In this document: in pieces, positions 55,675 through 64,000 of the stretch
Layout: each line of letters begins with the position of its first letter
How positions within the stretch are numbered: the first letter of the stretch is position 1
Assembly: GCF_014635065.1 (NCBI RefSeq)
Contig: NZ_BMCG01000006.1
Coordinates: 124,001-188,000, forward strand
DNA: 64,000 nt
Reading direction: 5' to 3'
From: Oxalicibacterium flavum
Lineage (GTDB): Bacteria; Pseudomonadota; Gammaproteobacteria; Burkholderiales; Burkholderiaceae_D
Notes under the pieces: generated by a model
The model's database searches: none
The model's input: only the letters and a program-made list of their open reading frames with translations
What the model was told of the DNA's origin: nothing
Made by a program: the position numbers and the translations under genes

Positions 55675-57939
55675 CTAGCCCTTGTCGCGCAGCAGGCGTG
55701 CCACGCCGTCGATGCTGCGCAGGTTGCGCATGAGCCGTGCCAGATGCACGCGGTCCTCGACCTGCACCGTGAAGTGCAGCTGCGTGATCATGTGATCCTT
55801 GTCTTCGTCCATGCCGACGTGCGTGATGTTGGCATCGGACTCGCCGATCTCGGCCGCCACGCGCGCCAGGATGCCTTTCTCGTTGCGCGTCAGCAGCGTG
55901 ATGCGGCAATCGAAGCGGCGGTCGATGTCTTCCCCCCATACCACTTCGATCCAGCGCTCGGGTTCGCGCAGGCGCTGGCGATGCCCGGCATCGCAATCCT
56001 GGGTATGGACGACCAGTCCCTGATCGCGTTTCATCTGCGCGACGATGCGGTCGCCCGGAATCGGCGTGCAGCACGAAGCCAGTTGCACCGACATGCCTTC
56101 GCTGCCATAGATGACGACCGGGTCGATCTTCTTCGGCAGCAGTTCGCCGTTCTTGTCGATGGCAGGGTGCGCGACCGGTGTGTCGTGTTCGACCAGCGTC
56201 AGGATATGGCGCGCGACGAGGGCGGCCATGCGCTTGCCGACGCCGATGTCCGCATACAGATCGTCGAGCGACTTGGCGCTCGATTCGTTGAGCAGACGCT
56301 CGGCCAGTGTCGGCTGCAGTTCGGGATCGAGATTCAGCGTGACCAGTGCCTGCGACAGCAGCTTGCGACCGAGTTCGATCGATTCCGCGAGGTTGATGGT
56401 GCGCAGGTGATGGCGAATCGCCGAGCGTGCCTTGCCGGTGCGCACGAAGCTGAGCCAGTTCGGATTCGGGCGCGAGGTCGGCGCCGTGATGATCTCGACG
56501 ATGTCGCCGTTACGCAGCTCGGTGCGCAGCGGCACCTGTTCGAGGTTGATCTTGACGGCGATCGTGCGGTCGCCGATGTCGGTATGGATGGTGTAGGCGA
56601 AGTCGAGCGCGGTGGCGCCGCGCGGCAGCGCGATGATCTTGGACTTCGGCGTGAAGACATAGACCGAATCCGGGAACAGATCGACCTTGACGTGCTCGAG
56701 GAACTCGGCCGAGTCGCCGGTCTGCTTCTGGATGTCGAGCAGCGATTGCAGCCACGCGTGCGTGCGCTGCTGCAGGTCCGACAGGTTGCCTTCGTCGTCC
56801 TTGTAGAGCCAGTGCGCGGCCACGCCCGATTCGGCCACGCGGTGCATGTCCTGCGTGCGGATCTGGAACTCGACCGGCGTGCCGTAGGGGCCGATCAGCG
56901 TCGTGTGCAGCGACTGGTAGCCGTTGAGCTTGGGAATCGCGATGTAGTCCTTGAACTTGCCGGGCATGGGCTTGAACAGCGCATGCAGCGTGCCGAGCGC
57001 GACATAGCAGTTGGCGAAGCTGTCGACCACGATGCGGAAGCCATAGACGTCCAGCACCTGCGAGAACGACAGGTGCTTGCTCGCCATCTTGGTATAGATG
57101 CCGTACAGCGTCTTTTCGCGGCCATAGACCTGGACCGGAATGCCAGTCGCCTCGAGCGTCGAACTGACGGACTCGAGAATCTTGCTGACCACCTCGCGGC
57201 GGTTGCCGCGTGCCGCCCGGACCGCCTTGGCCAATACGCGGTAGCGCATCGGATACAGGTGCGAGAAGGAGAGATCCTGCAGTTCGCGGTAAATGTTGTT
57301 GAGGCCGAGACGGTGCGCGATCGGCACATAGACTTCCATCGTCTCGCGCGCGATGCGGCGCTTCTTGGCCGGCGCCATCGAACCGAGCGTGCGCATGTTG
57401 TGCAGGCGGTCGGCGAGCTTGACGAGGATCACGCGCACGTCGCGCGCCATGGCGAGCAGCATCTTGCGGAAGTTTTCCGCCTGCGCCTCGACCTGGCTCT
57501 GGAATTCGAGTTTTTCGAGCTTGGACAGCCCGTCAACCAGATTGGCGACCGGCGCGCCGAAGCGTTCGATCAGCTCTTCCTTGCGCACGCCCTGGTCTTC
57601 CATGACGTCGTGCAGGAAGGCGGCCATGATGGCCTGCGCATCGAGTTTCCACTCGGCGCAGATTTCGGCCACCGCGATCGGGTGCGAGATGTAGGGTTCG
57701 CCGGACATGCGCATCTGGCCCAGATGCGCCTCGTCGGAGAAGCGGTAGGCTTCCTTGACCTTCTTGAGTTCGGCCGGCGTCAGGTATTCCGCCAGACGGT
57801 CGGTCAGGTGTGTGACAGAAGCGACACCGGGCGCAATGGCCGGCTGCTGGACAGCGACCGACGATGGCGAGGCCGAGCGATCCGACACGCCCCGATTGTC
57901 GGGGACGAGGGAGAGGGTCGAATCTGCCGGTGTGTTCAT
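55675..57939 (-). CDS. spoT: Bifunctional (p)ppGpp synthetase/hydrolase SpoT
   Basis: SpoT sets the level of the stringent-response alarmone. The 754-residue protein has an intact hydrolase HD domain (His72, His110-Asp111 in LHDVMED), the synthetase domain with REKTLYGIYTKM, a TGS domain (SVYVFTPKSKIIALPRGA) and a C-terminal ACT domain. It is the first gene downstream of rpoZ and gmk on the minus strand, the usual gmk-rpoZ-spoT order. Confidence 0.97.
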   Translation of the reverse strand: MNTPADSTLSLVPDNRGVSDRSASPSSVAVQQPAIAPGVASVTHLTDRLAEYLTPAELKKVKEAYRFSDEAHLGQMRMSGEPYISHPIAVAEICAEWKLDAQAIMAAFLHDVMEDQGVRKEELIERFGAPVANLVDGLSKLEKLEFQSQVEAQAENFRKMLLAMARDVRVILVKLADRLHNMRTLGSMAPAKKRRIARETMEVYVPIAHRLGLNNIYRELQDLSFSHLYPMRYRVLAKAVRAARGNRREVVSKILESVSSTLEATGIPVQVYGREKTLYGIYTKMASKHLSFSQVLDVYGFRIVVDSFANCYVALGTLHALFKPMPGKFKDYIAIPKLNGYQSLHTTLIGPYGTPVEFQIRTQDMHRVAESGVAAHWLYKDDEGNLSDLQQRTHAWLQSLLDIQKQTGDSAEFLEHVKVDLFPDSVYVFTPKSKIIALPRGATALDFAYTIHTDIGDRTIAVKINLEQVPLRTELRNGDIVEIITAPTSRPNPNWLSFVRTGKARSAIRHHLRTINLAESIELGRKLLSQALVTLNLDPELQPTLAERLLNESSAKSLDDLYADIGVGKRMAALVARHILTLVEHDTPVAHPAIDKNGELLPKKIDPVVIYGSEGMSVQLASCCTPIPGDRIVAQMKRDQGLVVHTQDCDAGHRQRLREPERWIEVVWGEDIDRRFDCRITLLTRNEKGILARVAAEIGESDANITHVGMDEDKDHMITQLHFTVQVEDRVHLARLMRNLRSIDGVARLLRDKG

Positions 57940-57979
57940 GCCGATCGCGGTGCCTCGCTGTGGTAAGGGGACTTACCGA

Positions 57980-58183
57980 TCAGCTTGGTACTTTTTTGAG
58001 CATTTCAAGGCCGACCTGGCCGGAAGCGATCTCGCGCAGGGCCAGCACGGTCGGCTTGTCCTTGGCGTCAACTTTTGGGGTATGGCCTTGCAGCAACTGG
58101 CGTGCGCGATAGGTGGCGGCGAGCGTCAGTTGAAAGCGGTTGGGGACCTGTTTCAGACAATCTTCGATGGTGATGCGGGCCAT
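57980..58183 (-). CDS. rpoZ: RNA polymerase omega subunit
   Basis: The omega subunit helps assemble and stabilise RNA polymerase and carries a binding site for ppGpp with beta'. The 67-residue protein reads [31 protein letters not shown], the classic omega start. It lies between gmk and spoT in the same direction, with 31 bp to gmk and 40 bp to spoT. Confidence 0.98.
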   Translation of the reverse strand: MARITIEDCLKQVPNRFQLTLAATYRARQLLQGHTPKVDAKDKPTVLALREIASGQVGLEMLKKVPS

Positions 58184-58214
58184 GGTGTAACTCCTGAATG
58201 TGTCGGCTGATAGG

Positions 58215-58865
58215 TCAGCTTAAATTGGCATGGATGCCCAGTTGGGCGAACAGGGAAGCATTGCGGGTTGATTGTTGCGCAAAGCGGCAACGCGTGGCCT
58301 TTACGATCGCGCTCAACTCCGACAAAGCGACTGTAAACTCTTGATTGATAATAACATATTCGAACTCGGCGGCGTGGGCGATTTCGCCGCCCGCGGCCAG
58401 CAAACGGCGCGCGATCACGTGGGGTTCGTCCTGTCCGCGTTTCTTCAGTCTTTCCTCCAGCGCATCGATCGATGGCGGCAGGATGAAGATACCGACCGCA
58501 TGCGGAAACTGCTTCTTGATCTGCTGCGCACCCTGCCAGTCGATCTCGAGCAACACATCGGTGCCGGCCGCCATCTGGTCGGCGATCTGGATGCGCGAGG
58601 TGCCGTAATAATTGCCAAACACCTCGGCCCATTCGAGGAACTCGCCGGCATCGCGGCGGGCCAGGAAATCCTTGGCATCTGTGAAGAAGTATTCGCGGCC
58701 GTTTTCCTCGCCCGGACGCGGCGTGCGCGTGGTGAAGGAGATCGACAGCTTGATCGCCGGTTCCTGCTGCAGCAGGGCATTGACCAGGCTGGATTTGCCG
58801 GCGCCCGATGGCGCGACCACCAGAAACAGGCTGCCGGAAGAAGGAGTTTGCTCGAACGTTTGCAT
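58215..58865 (-). CDS. gmk: Guanylate kinase
   Basis: Guanylate kinase phosphorylates GMP to GDP. The 216-residue protein has the P-loop APSGAGKSS (18-26), the GMP-binding [11 protein letters not shown] and REYFF, and the lid region. It follows yicC by 44 bp and precedes rpoZ by 31 bp, so the four minus-strand genes are probably co-transcribed. Confidence 0.98.
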   Translation of the reverse strand: MQTFEQTPSSGSLFLVVAPSGAGKSSLVNALLQQEPAIKLSISFTTRTPRPGEENGREYFFTDAKDFLARRDAGEFLEWAEVFGNYYGTSRIQIADQMAAGTDVLLEIDWQGAQQIKKQFPHAVGIFILPPSIDALEERLKKRGQDEPHVIARRLLAAGGEIAHAAEFEYVIINQEFTVALSELSAIVKATRCRFAQQSTRNASLFAQLGIHANLS

Positions 58866-58909
58866 ACGCAGGAAATGAAAGGTTGAATGATGGGCGGGAT
58901 GAATCCGGT

Positions 58910-59827
58910 TTATTCCAGATTCTGCACCTGTTCGCGCATTTGTTCGATCAGGAGTTTCATCGCCATCGAGGCGTCGGCCAGGTCCTTGACAGCCGCCTTG
59001 GAGCCAACCGTGTTCGCCTCGCGATTGAGTTCCTGCATCATGAAGTCGAGGCGTTTGCCGACCTGGCCGCCCTTGGCCAGGATGGCGCGCGTTTCCGCCA
59101 GATGGGCGGCGAGGCGCGACAGCTCTTCGGCGACGTCGATGCGGATGCCGTACAGCGTGACTTCCTGGCGGATGCGGTCGAGCGCTTCCTCGCGGCTGAC
59201 GGCCGGCTGGGCCGTGCCATCGGCCGTCTTCTGCGCCAGCCCCAGCGCTTCCTGCATGCGTTCGGTGGCTTTCTGCTGGAATTGCGCTACCACCTGCGGA
59301 ATCAGCGGCGTGATGCGCTGCACGATGGCCTCCATGTCATCGACGCGCGACAGCAGCATGGTCTGCAGTGCCGCGCCTTCGCGGTTGCGGCTCTCGACGA
59401 AGGCCGTCATCGTGGCCTGCATGGCGGCGGCGACTTCGGCCTGCAGCGCTTCCTGGCTGACCTCGGCTTCTTCGATCACACCGGGCCAGCGCAGCAGCTC
59501 GTTGACAGACAGCGGCCGCGCATCGGCGAACAGCTGCAGCACGCCGGCTTGCAGCCCAGACAGGGAGTCGAGCACGCCGGCATTGAGGGCGGGAATGGCG
59601 GGCGTAGTCGCCTTGCGGCCAAAGCTGACGCGGCATTCGACCTTGCCGCGCGTGATGCGCGCCATGATGGCTTCGCGCAGCTGCGGTTCGAGTGCGCGCA
59701 GGTCGTCGTTGATGCGGAACTGCAGGTCCAGAAAGCGGGAGTTGACGCTTTTGAGTTCGATGGTCAGGGTGCCGTTGCCGGTTTCATGCGTGGTCACGGC
59801 ATAGCCGGTCATGCTGCTGATGGTCAA
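58910..59827 (-). CDS. yicC: YicC family endoribonuclease
   Basis: The 305-residue protein begins [10 protein letters not shown], the typical opening of YicC, with [14 protein letters not shown] nearby and the conserved [15 protein letters not shown] near the C-terminus. YicC of E. coli is reported to be a ribonuclease acting on the small RNA RyhB. It heads the yicC-gmk-rpoZ-spoT minus-strand unit. The next genes on the other side run divergently. Confidence 0.94.
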   Translation of the reverse strand: MTISSMTGYAVTTHETGNGTLTIELKSVNSRFLDLQFRINDDLRALEPQLREAIMARITRGKVECRVSFGRKATTPAIPALNAGVLDSLSGLQAGVLQLFADARPLSVNELLRWPGVIEEAEVSQEALQAEVAAAMQATMTAFVESRNREGAALQTMLLSRVDDMEAIVQRITPLIPQVVAQFQQKATERMQEALGLAQKTADGTAQPAVSREEALDRIRQEVTLYGIRIDVAEELSRLAAHLAETRAILAKGGQVGKRLDFMMQELNREANTVGSKAAVKDLADASMAMKLLIEQMREQVQNLE

Positions 59828-59976
59828 AATGGAATCCTTTGTTTTCTTTCTTTACAAAGCGGCGATTTGTCCACACAATCTTCAACGCATGCCGCCAAGC
59901 AGGCGTTGACGGCAACATCCTACTCACCAGGCCGGTCGCGCCGCGGCCAGCCCATGATCATCAAAACTGGGACGAC

Positions 59977-60984
59977 ATGGCTGCGCAAAACAACGCTCCG
60001 TTGCCGGATGGACTGGAAATCGCTGGATATCGCATTGTAAAGAAGATTGCATCAGGCGGGTTCAGTATCGTCTATCTGGCGTACGACGAGGACGGCAATG
60101 CCGTCGCCATCAAGGAGTATCTGCCGAGTTCGCTGGCGCTGCGCCAGCCGGGCGAACTGGTGCCGGCGATCTCGCCCGAGAACCTGCCGGTGTTCCGCAT
60201 CGGACTCAAGTGCTTCTTCGAGGAGGGCCGGGCGCTGGCACGCATCGCGCATCCGAACGTGGTCAGCGTCACCAACTTCTTCCGCGCCAACGAGACTGTC
60301 TATATGGTCATGGGCTACGAGTCGGGCCGCTCGCTGCAGGACCACATCCTGCGCCGCCGCGAGAAGGGCGACAAGCCGCTGGTGTCGGAGCGCTTCATCC
60401 GCAAGATGTTCAGCCACGTCATGAACGGCCTGCGCGAGGTGCACACCAACAAGCTGCTGCATCTGGACCTCAAGCCGGCCAACATCTATCTGCGCGTTGA
60501 TGGCACGCCGATCCTGCTGGACTTCGGTGCCGCGCGCCAGACCTTGACGGCCGACATGCCCAAGTTGTACCCGATGTATACGCCGGGTTTCGCCGCGCCC
60601 GAACTCTACGTGAAGAACGGCAGCCTCGGCCCGTGGACCGACATCTACAGCATCGGTGCCTCGATGTTCGCATGCATGGTCGGCGCGCCGCCGCAGCCGG
60701 CCGACCAGCGCCGCTTGAACGACAAGATGGACGGTCATTTCAGCCGGCTCGAAGGCGTCTATTCGCCGGACCTGATCAAGGTCATCCGCTGGAGCCTGAT
60801 GCTCGATCCGCTGCAGCGCCCGCAAAGCGTGTTCGCCCTGCAGAAGGCGCTGCGCGAACCCTTGCAGGAGCAGCAGGAGACGGCCAGCCTGCAGCGCCTG
60901 GCGCGCCGCGTCAAGGGCATGTTCGGCGGCCTGGGGCGGCAGCGCTACAACGCCGAAACGACGATCCAGGAACACACACGCTAG
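59977..60984 (+). CDS. Soluble Hanks-type Ser/Thr protein kinase (non-RD)
   Basis: The 335-residue protein is a complete kinase domain with the Gly-rich loop IASGGFSIVY (24-33), the ATP lysine in VAIKEYLP (Lys46), the catalytic loop LHLDLKPANI (Asp164), DFG (182-184) and an APEL activation-loop end. The residue before the catalytic Asp is Leu, not Arg, so activation-loop regulation may differ. No membrane segment or sensor domain is seen. The start at 59977 gives MAAQNN; the longer in-frame extension is unconserved. A PP2C phosphatase gene follows 27 bp later. Confidence 0.88.
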   Translation: MAAQNNAPLPDGLEIAGYRIVKKIASGGFSIVYLAYDEDGNAVAIKEYLPSSLALRQPGELVPAISPENLPVFRIGLKCFFEEGRALARIAHPNVVSVTNFFRANETVYMVMGYESGRSLQDHILRRREKGDKPLVSERFIRKMFSHVMNGLREVHTNKLLHLDLKPANIYLRVDGTPILLDFGAARQTLTADMPKLYPMYTPGFAAPELYVKNGSLGPWTDIYSIGASMFACMVGAPPQPADQRRLNDKMDGHFSRLEGVYSPDLIKVIRWSLMLDPLQRPQSVFALQKALREPLQEQQETASLQRLARRVKGMFGGLGRQRYNAETTIQEHTR

Positions 60985-61011
60985 TTTTCCTCACCTTGGG
61001 CGAATCAGACC

Positions 61012-61941
61012 ATGCGATTTTCCGTCTATCAAGAAAGCCACATCGGCGGTCGCAAGACCAACCAGGACCGCATGGGCTACAGCTTCACGCGCGACGCGCT
61101 GCTGTTGCTGGTGGCCGATGGCATGGGCGGTCACCTGATGGGCGAGATGGCGGCGCAGATCGCGATGCAGACCATTGCCTCGCTGTTTCAGGAAAGCGCC
61201 AAGTCGTATGTGAAAAAGCCTGAACGCTTCCTCGAGGACAGCTTCCTCGCCGCGCACCGCGAAATCCACCGCTACCGCGCCATCAACAACCTGCCGGAAA
61301 CGCCGCGCACCACCATCGTCGCCTGCCTGGTACAGCACAACAGCGCGATCTGGGCGCATTGCGGTGATTCGCGCCTGTACTGGATGCGCAACGGCCAGAT
61401 TCTGGCGCGCACGCGCGACCATTCGCGCATCGAAACGCTGATTGCGCAGGGCAAGGTCGATCCGTCCGAGCGCGACACGCATCCGGACCGCAACAAGCTG
61501 TTCAACTGCCTGGGCGCACCCAACATGCCGATCGTCGAACTCTCGCGCCGCGCCACGCTGCAGGCTGGCGACGTGCTGCTGCTGTGTTCGGACGGCCTGT
61601 GGTCGATGCTGCCCGATCACGAACTCGCGCATCGCCTGCACCACAACACCATCGTGCGCGCGGTACCGGAGCTGCTGGCCGCTGCAACCGGCATCGCCGG
61701 CCGCAACAGCGACAACGCGACGGCACTCGCGATGATGTGGGAAAGCGCCGAAAACCTGCAGGGCAACAGCACCATCACCACCAACACGCTGCCCATCGGC
61801 AGCGTCACTACTACCATCCAGGCACCGCGTCATGTCGATTCCGAGCCGACAGACACGTACAATGACGCCGAGATCGAAAAGGCGATCGAGGAAATCCGCA
61901 ACGCCATCGAAAAGTCATCCAAAATCACTTCCAGGAATTAA
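61012..61941 (+). CDS. PP2C-type Ser/Thr phosphatase
   Basis: The 309-residue protein has the metal-binding motifs of PP2C: RKTNQDR (Asp19), ADGMGGH (Asp36), HCGDSRLY, CSDGLWSM and NSDNATALAM. The last 60 residues after the catalytic domain are an acidic, coiled-coil-like tail. It lies 27 bp after the kinase gene and 6 bp before rph, so kinase and phosphatase are probably one unit with opposing activities on shared substrates. Its target is unknown. Confidence 0.88.
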   Translation: MRFSVYQESHIGGRKTNQDRMGYSFTRDALLLLVADGMGGHLMGEMAAQIAMQTIASLFQESAKSYVKKPERFLEDSFLAAHREIHRYRAINNLPETPRTTIVACLVQHNSAIWAHCGDSRLYWMRNGQILARTRDHSRIETLIAQGKVDPSERDTHPDRNKLFNCLGAPNMPIVELSRRATLQAGDVLLLCSDGLWSMLPDHELAHRLHHNTIVRAVPELLAAATGIAGRNSDNATALAMMWESAENLQGNSTITTNTLPIGSVTTTIQAPRHVDSEPTDTYNDAEIEKAIEEIRNAIEKSSKITSRN

Positions 61942-61947
61942 CGCTCC

Positions 61948-62682
61948 ATGCTGTTCGAAAAACGTCCCAGCGGCCGCGCCGCCGATGCGCTGCGCGCCAT
62001 CACCATCACCCGCCACTACACCAAGCACGCCGAAGGTTCGGTCCTCATCGAATGCGGCGACACCAAGGTCATCTGCACCGCCAGCATCGAGGACCGCGTG
62101 CCGGGCTTCCTGAAAGGCAAGGGGCAGGGCTGGCTGACCGCCGAGTACGGCATGCTGCCGCGCTCCACGCATACGCGCATGGATCGCGAAGCCGCGCGCG
62201 GCAAGCAGTCGGGCCGCACGCAGGAAATCCAGCGCCTGATCGGCCGCTCGCTGCGTGCCGCCTTCGACCTGCAGGCTTTCGGTGAACGTACGTTGCATCT
62301 CGACTGCGATGTGATCCAGGCCGACGGCGGCACGCGCACCGCGGCCATCACCGGCACCATGGTCGCGGCCTACGATGCCTTTGCCAAACTGGCCGAGCAG
62401 GGTCTGATCCCGGCGATCCCGCTCAAGCACTTCGTCGCCGCGATCTCGGTCGGCGTCTATCGTGGCCAGCCGGTGCTGGACCTCGACTATGCCGAGGATT
62501 CCGACTGCGATACCGACATGAACATCGTCATGACCGATGCCGGCCACTTCATCGAAGTCCAGGGCACGGCCGAAGGCGCGGCGTTCGACCGCGCCACCAT
62601 GGACCGGCTGCTCGACCTGGCGCAGAACGGCATCCGCGACCTGATCGTCCTGCAGAAACAGGCGCTGGCGATTGCTGCGTAA
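61948..62682 (+). CDS. rph: Ribonuclease PH
   Basis: RNase PH is a phosphorolytic 3' exonuclease that trims tRNA 3' ends. The 244-residue product has [16 protein letters not shown] at the start, the [18 protein letters not shown] segment, [10 protein letters not shown] and the [12 protein letters not shown] phosphate site. Length is close to E. coli Rph (238). It follows the phosphatase by 6 bp and precedes rdgB by 107 bp. Confidence 0.97.
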   Translation: MLFEKRPSGRAADALRAITITRHYTKHAEGSVLIECGDTKVICTASIEDRVPGFLKGKGQGWLTAEYGMLPRSTHTRMDREAARGKQSGRTQEIQRLIGRSLRAAFDLQAFGERTLHLDCDVIQADGGTRTAAITGTMVAAYDAFAKLAEQGLIPAIPLKHFVAAISVGVYRGQPVLDLDYAEDSDCDTDMNIVMTDAGHFIEVQGTAEGAAFDRATMDRLLDLAQNGIRDLIVLQKQALAIAA

Positions 62683-62789
62683 AATAGCGGGATTGTCCGC
62701 CTGACGATGCATCGCTGCGATACCGGCGCGTCCATGCGCTGGTGCGCCCGGTGCCGTCGGGCATCCATCCTGTTCATTTCTAGATTGTC

Positions 62790-63374
62790 ATGCCTCAATC
62801 CCTGATCCTGGCTTCCAACAATGTCGGCAAGCTGAAGGAATTCGGCGCGCTGCTGGCGCGGCTCGATTACCAGTTGCACACCCAAGGAGAGTTCGGCGTG
62901 CCGGAGGCGGAGGAGCCGTTCGCCACCTTCGTCGAGAACGCGATTGCCAAGGCGCGCCACGCATCGCGGTTGACCGGCCTGCCGGCGCTGGCCGACGATT
63001 CCGGCGTCTGCGTCAACGCACTGGGCGGCGCGCCCGGCGTCTATTCCGCGCGCTATGCGGGCGAGCCGAAATCCGACCAGCGCAACAATGAAAAGCTGCT
63101 GGCCGATCTGGCGCCGCATGTCGACAAGTCCGCCTACTACTACTGCGTGCTGGTGTTCGTGCGCCATGCCGACGATCCGCAGCCGGTGATTGCCGATGGC
63201 CGCTGGAACGGCGAAATGATCGCCGCCGCGCGCGGCGAGGGCGGCTTCGGCTACGATCCGCATTTCTGGATCCCGTCGCTGCAGAAGACTGCGGCCGAAT
63301 TGAGTGCGGAAGAAAAGAATCGTCTCTCGCATCGCGGCCAGGCGCTGCGCGCGCTGATCGAGAAGCTCGGATGA
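62790..63374 (+). CDS. rdgB: Non-canonical purine NTP pyrophosphatase (RdgB/HAM1)
   Basis: The enzyme removes dITP and XTP from the nucleotide pool. The 194-residue protein starts MPQSLILASNNVGKLKEF and has ALADDSGVCVNALGGAPGVYSARYAG, ARGEGGFGYDPHF and HRGQALR, all typical. Its TGA stop overlaps the hemW ATG by four bases (ATGA), so translation is coupled. Confidence 0.97.
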   Translation: MPQSLILASNNVGKLKEFGALLARLDYQLHTQGEFGVPEAEEPFATFVENAIAKARHASRLTGLPALADDSGVCVNALGGAPGVYSARYAGEPKSDQRNNEKLLADLAPHVDKSAYYYCVLVFVRHADDPQPVIADGRWNGEMIAAARGEGGFGYDPHFWIPSLQKTAAELSAEEKNRLSHRGQALRALIEKLG

Positions 63375-64000
63375 TTCCGATCAGGCCGATCGGCGCGGAC
63401 ATCGCGGACAGTCTCGACCACGCCGAGCCGGCGCGTGTCGCGACCGCCTACCTGAAGCCCGGCACGCTTTCACTGACGGCCTTGCCGCCGCTGTCGCTCT
63501 ACGTGCACATTCCGTGGTGCGTGCGCAAGTGCCCGTATTGCGACTTCAATTCGCACGAGGCCGGCGGCGATATCCCGGAAGACGAATATCTGTCGGCCCT
63601 GCGCGCCGACCTGGAAATGGCGCTGCCGCTGATCTGGGGCCGCAAGCTGCATACGATCTTCATCGGCGGTGGCACGCCGAGTCTGCTGTCGGCGGCCGGA
63701 CTCGATCGGCTGCTGTCCGATATCCGCACCCTGATACCCTTCGATCCGGGTATCGAGGTGACGATGGAAGCCAACCCCGGCACCTTCGAGGCGGACAAAT
63801 TCAAGTCCTACCGCGCCAGCGGCATCAATCGGCTGTCGATTGGCATCCAGAGTTTCAATGCGCGGCATCTGAAGGCACTGGGCCGCATCCACGACGGCGA
63901 CGAGGCGCGCCGCGCAGTCGAGATCGCGCAGGCCAATTTCGACAATTTCAATCTCGACCTCATGTACGCGCTGCCGTCGCAGACGCTGGAAGAAGCACGG
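63371..64000 (+). CDS. hemW: Radical SAM heme chaperone HemW (3' truncated by window)
   Basis: The first 210 residues are visible and the gene runs off the end. They contain the radical SAM cluster motif CVRKCPYC (Cys50, Cys54, Cys57), the SAM-binding GGGTPS (99-104), EANPGTF and the GINRLSIGIQSFN strand. HemW passes heme to membrane enzymes and lacks coproporphyrinogen oxidase activity. It overlaps rdgB by four bases. An N-terminal extension of about 40 residues precedes the usual start of the core. Confidence 0.93.
   Translation, partial: MIPIRPIGADIADSLDHAEPARVATAYLKPGTLSLTALPPLSLYVHIPWCVRKCPYCDFNSHEAGGDIPEDEYLSALRADLEMALPLIWGRKLHTIFIGGGTPSLLSAAGLDRLLSDIRTLIPFDPGIEVTMEANPGTFEADKFKSYRASGINRLSIGIQSFNARHLKALGRIHDGDEARRAVEIAQANFDNFNLDLMYALPSQTLEEAR

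Overview
The window is a stretch of high-GC bacterial chromosome. Gene content, protein wording and gene order point to a betaproteobacterium of the order Burkholderiales. The comEC-pyrG-eno-ftsB, rpsF-priB-rpsR-rplI-dnaB, hom-thrC-moeA-moaD-moaE-clpB and yicC-gmk-rpoZ-spoT blocks look most like Oxalobacteraceae (the Herminiimonas, Herbaspirillum, Collimonas group). The family-level call is an inference. I see no rRNA, tRNA, CRISPR array, insertion sequence, prophage or integration scar. Nearly all of the window is conserved chromosomal backbone, with a few poorly characterised small genes and several informative intergenic sites.

Layout. 1-5.1 kb: the end of comEC, then pyrG, eno and ftsB, closed by a terminator. 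5.1-6.6 kb: a gamma carbonic anhydrase-like gene and hslO on the minus strand. 6.8-11.2 kb: a ferritin-like DUF455 protein, a tandem pair of small lipoproteins built on 11-residue repeats, an alpha/beta hydrolase, a PHP ribonuclease and htpX. 11.3-16.3 kb: a YciO-type protein, an M50 protease, a methyltransferase, dapA, bamC and a metallo-beta-lactamase-fold nuclease. 16.3-18 kb: an Ala/Pro/Glu lipoprotein, an AT-rich spacer and roxA (minus), then slyD (plus). 18.7-25.4 kb: a secreted protein coupled to mutS, a VOC protein, rhlE and suhB. 25.5-30.2 kb: trmJ, lexA with its SOS box, and the rpsF-priB-rpsR-rplI operon with dnaB. 30.3-35.1 kb: a phosphate uptake pair (DUF47 and Pit), PIN-PhoH, a peroxiredoxin and a Mth938-like protein. 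35.4-44.8 kb: alaA, hom, thrC, moeA, moaD, moaE, crcB and clpB. 44.8-52.4 kb: a small secreted DUF4124-like protein, putA, and divergent metR/metE. 52.5-64 kb: rlmJ, an EAL-like/HDOD protein, greB, spoT-rpoZ-gmk-yicC (minus), then a Ser/Thr kinase, a PP2C phosphatase, rph, rdgB and hemW running off the end.

How the genes work together. Several stress and quality-control functions sit here: ClpB, HtpX, Hsp33, SlyD, LexA, SpoT, MutS and a peroxiredoxin. clpB and htpX each have an upstream sequence resembling a sigma-32 promoter with the same 13-bp spacer. Aspartate-family synthesis is represented by dapA, hom and thrC plus metE/metR. Translation and RNA functions are rpsF/R, rplI, roxA, trmJ, rlmJ, rph, rhlE and an RNase AM-like gene. 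The most unusual signals are small: a hairpin that puts the ribosome-binding site in its loop, four genes with a -10 box 6-7 nt from the ATG that suggests leaderless mRNAs, the 11-mer lipoprotein pair, an AT-rich spacer with a promoter giving a roughly 140-nt leader, and the co-directional kinase/phosphatase pair. I found no convincing whole new system such as a defence island.
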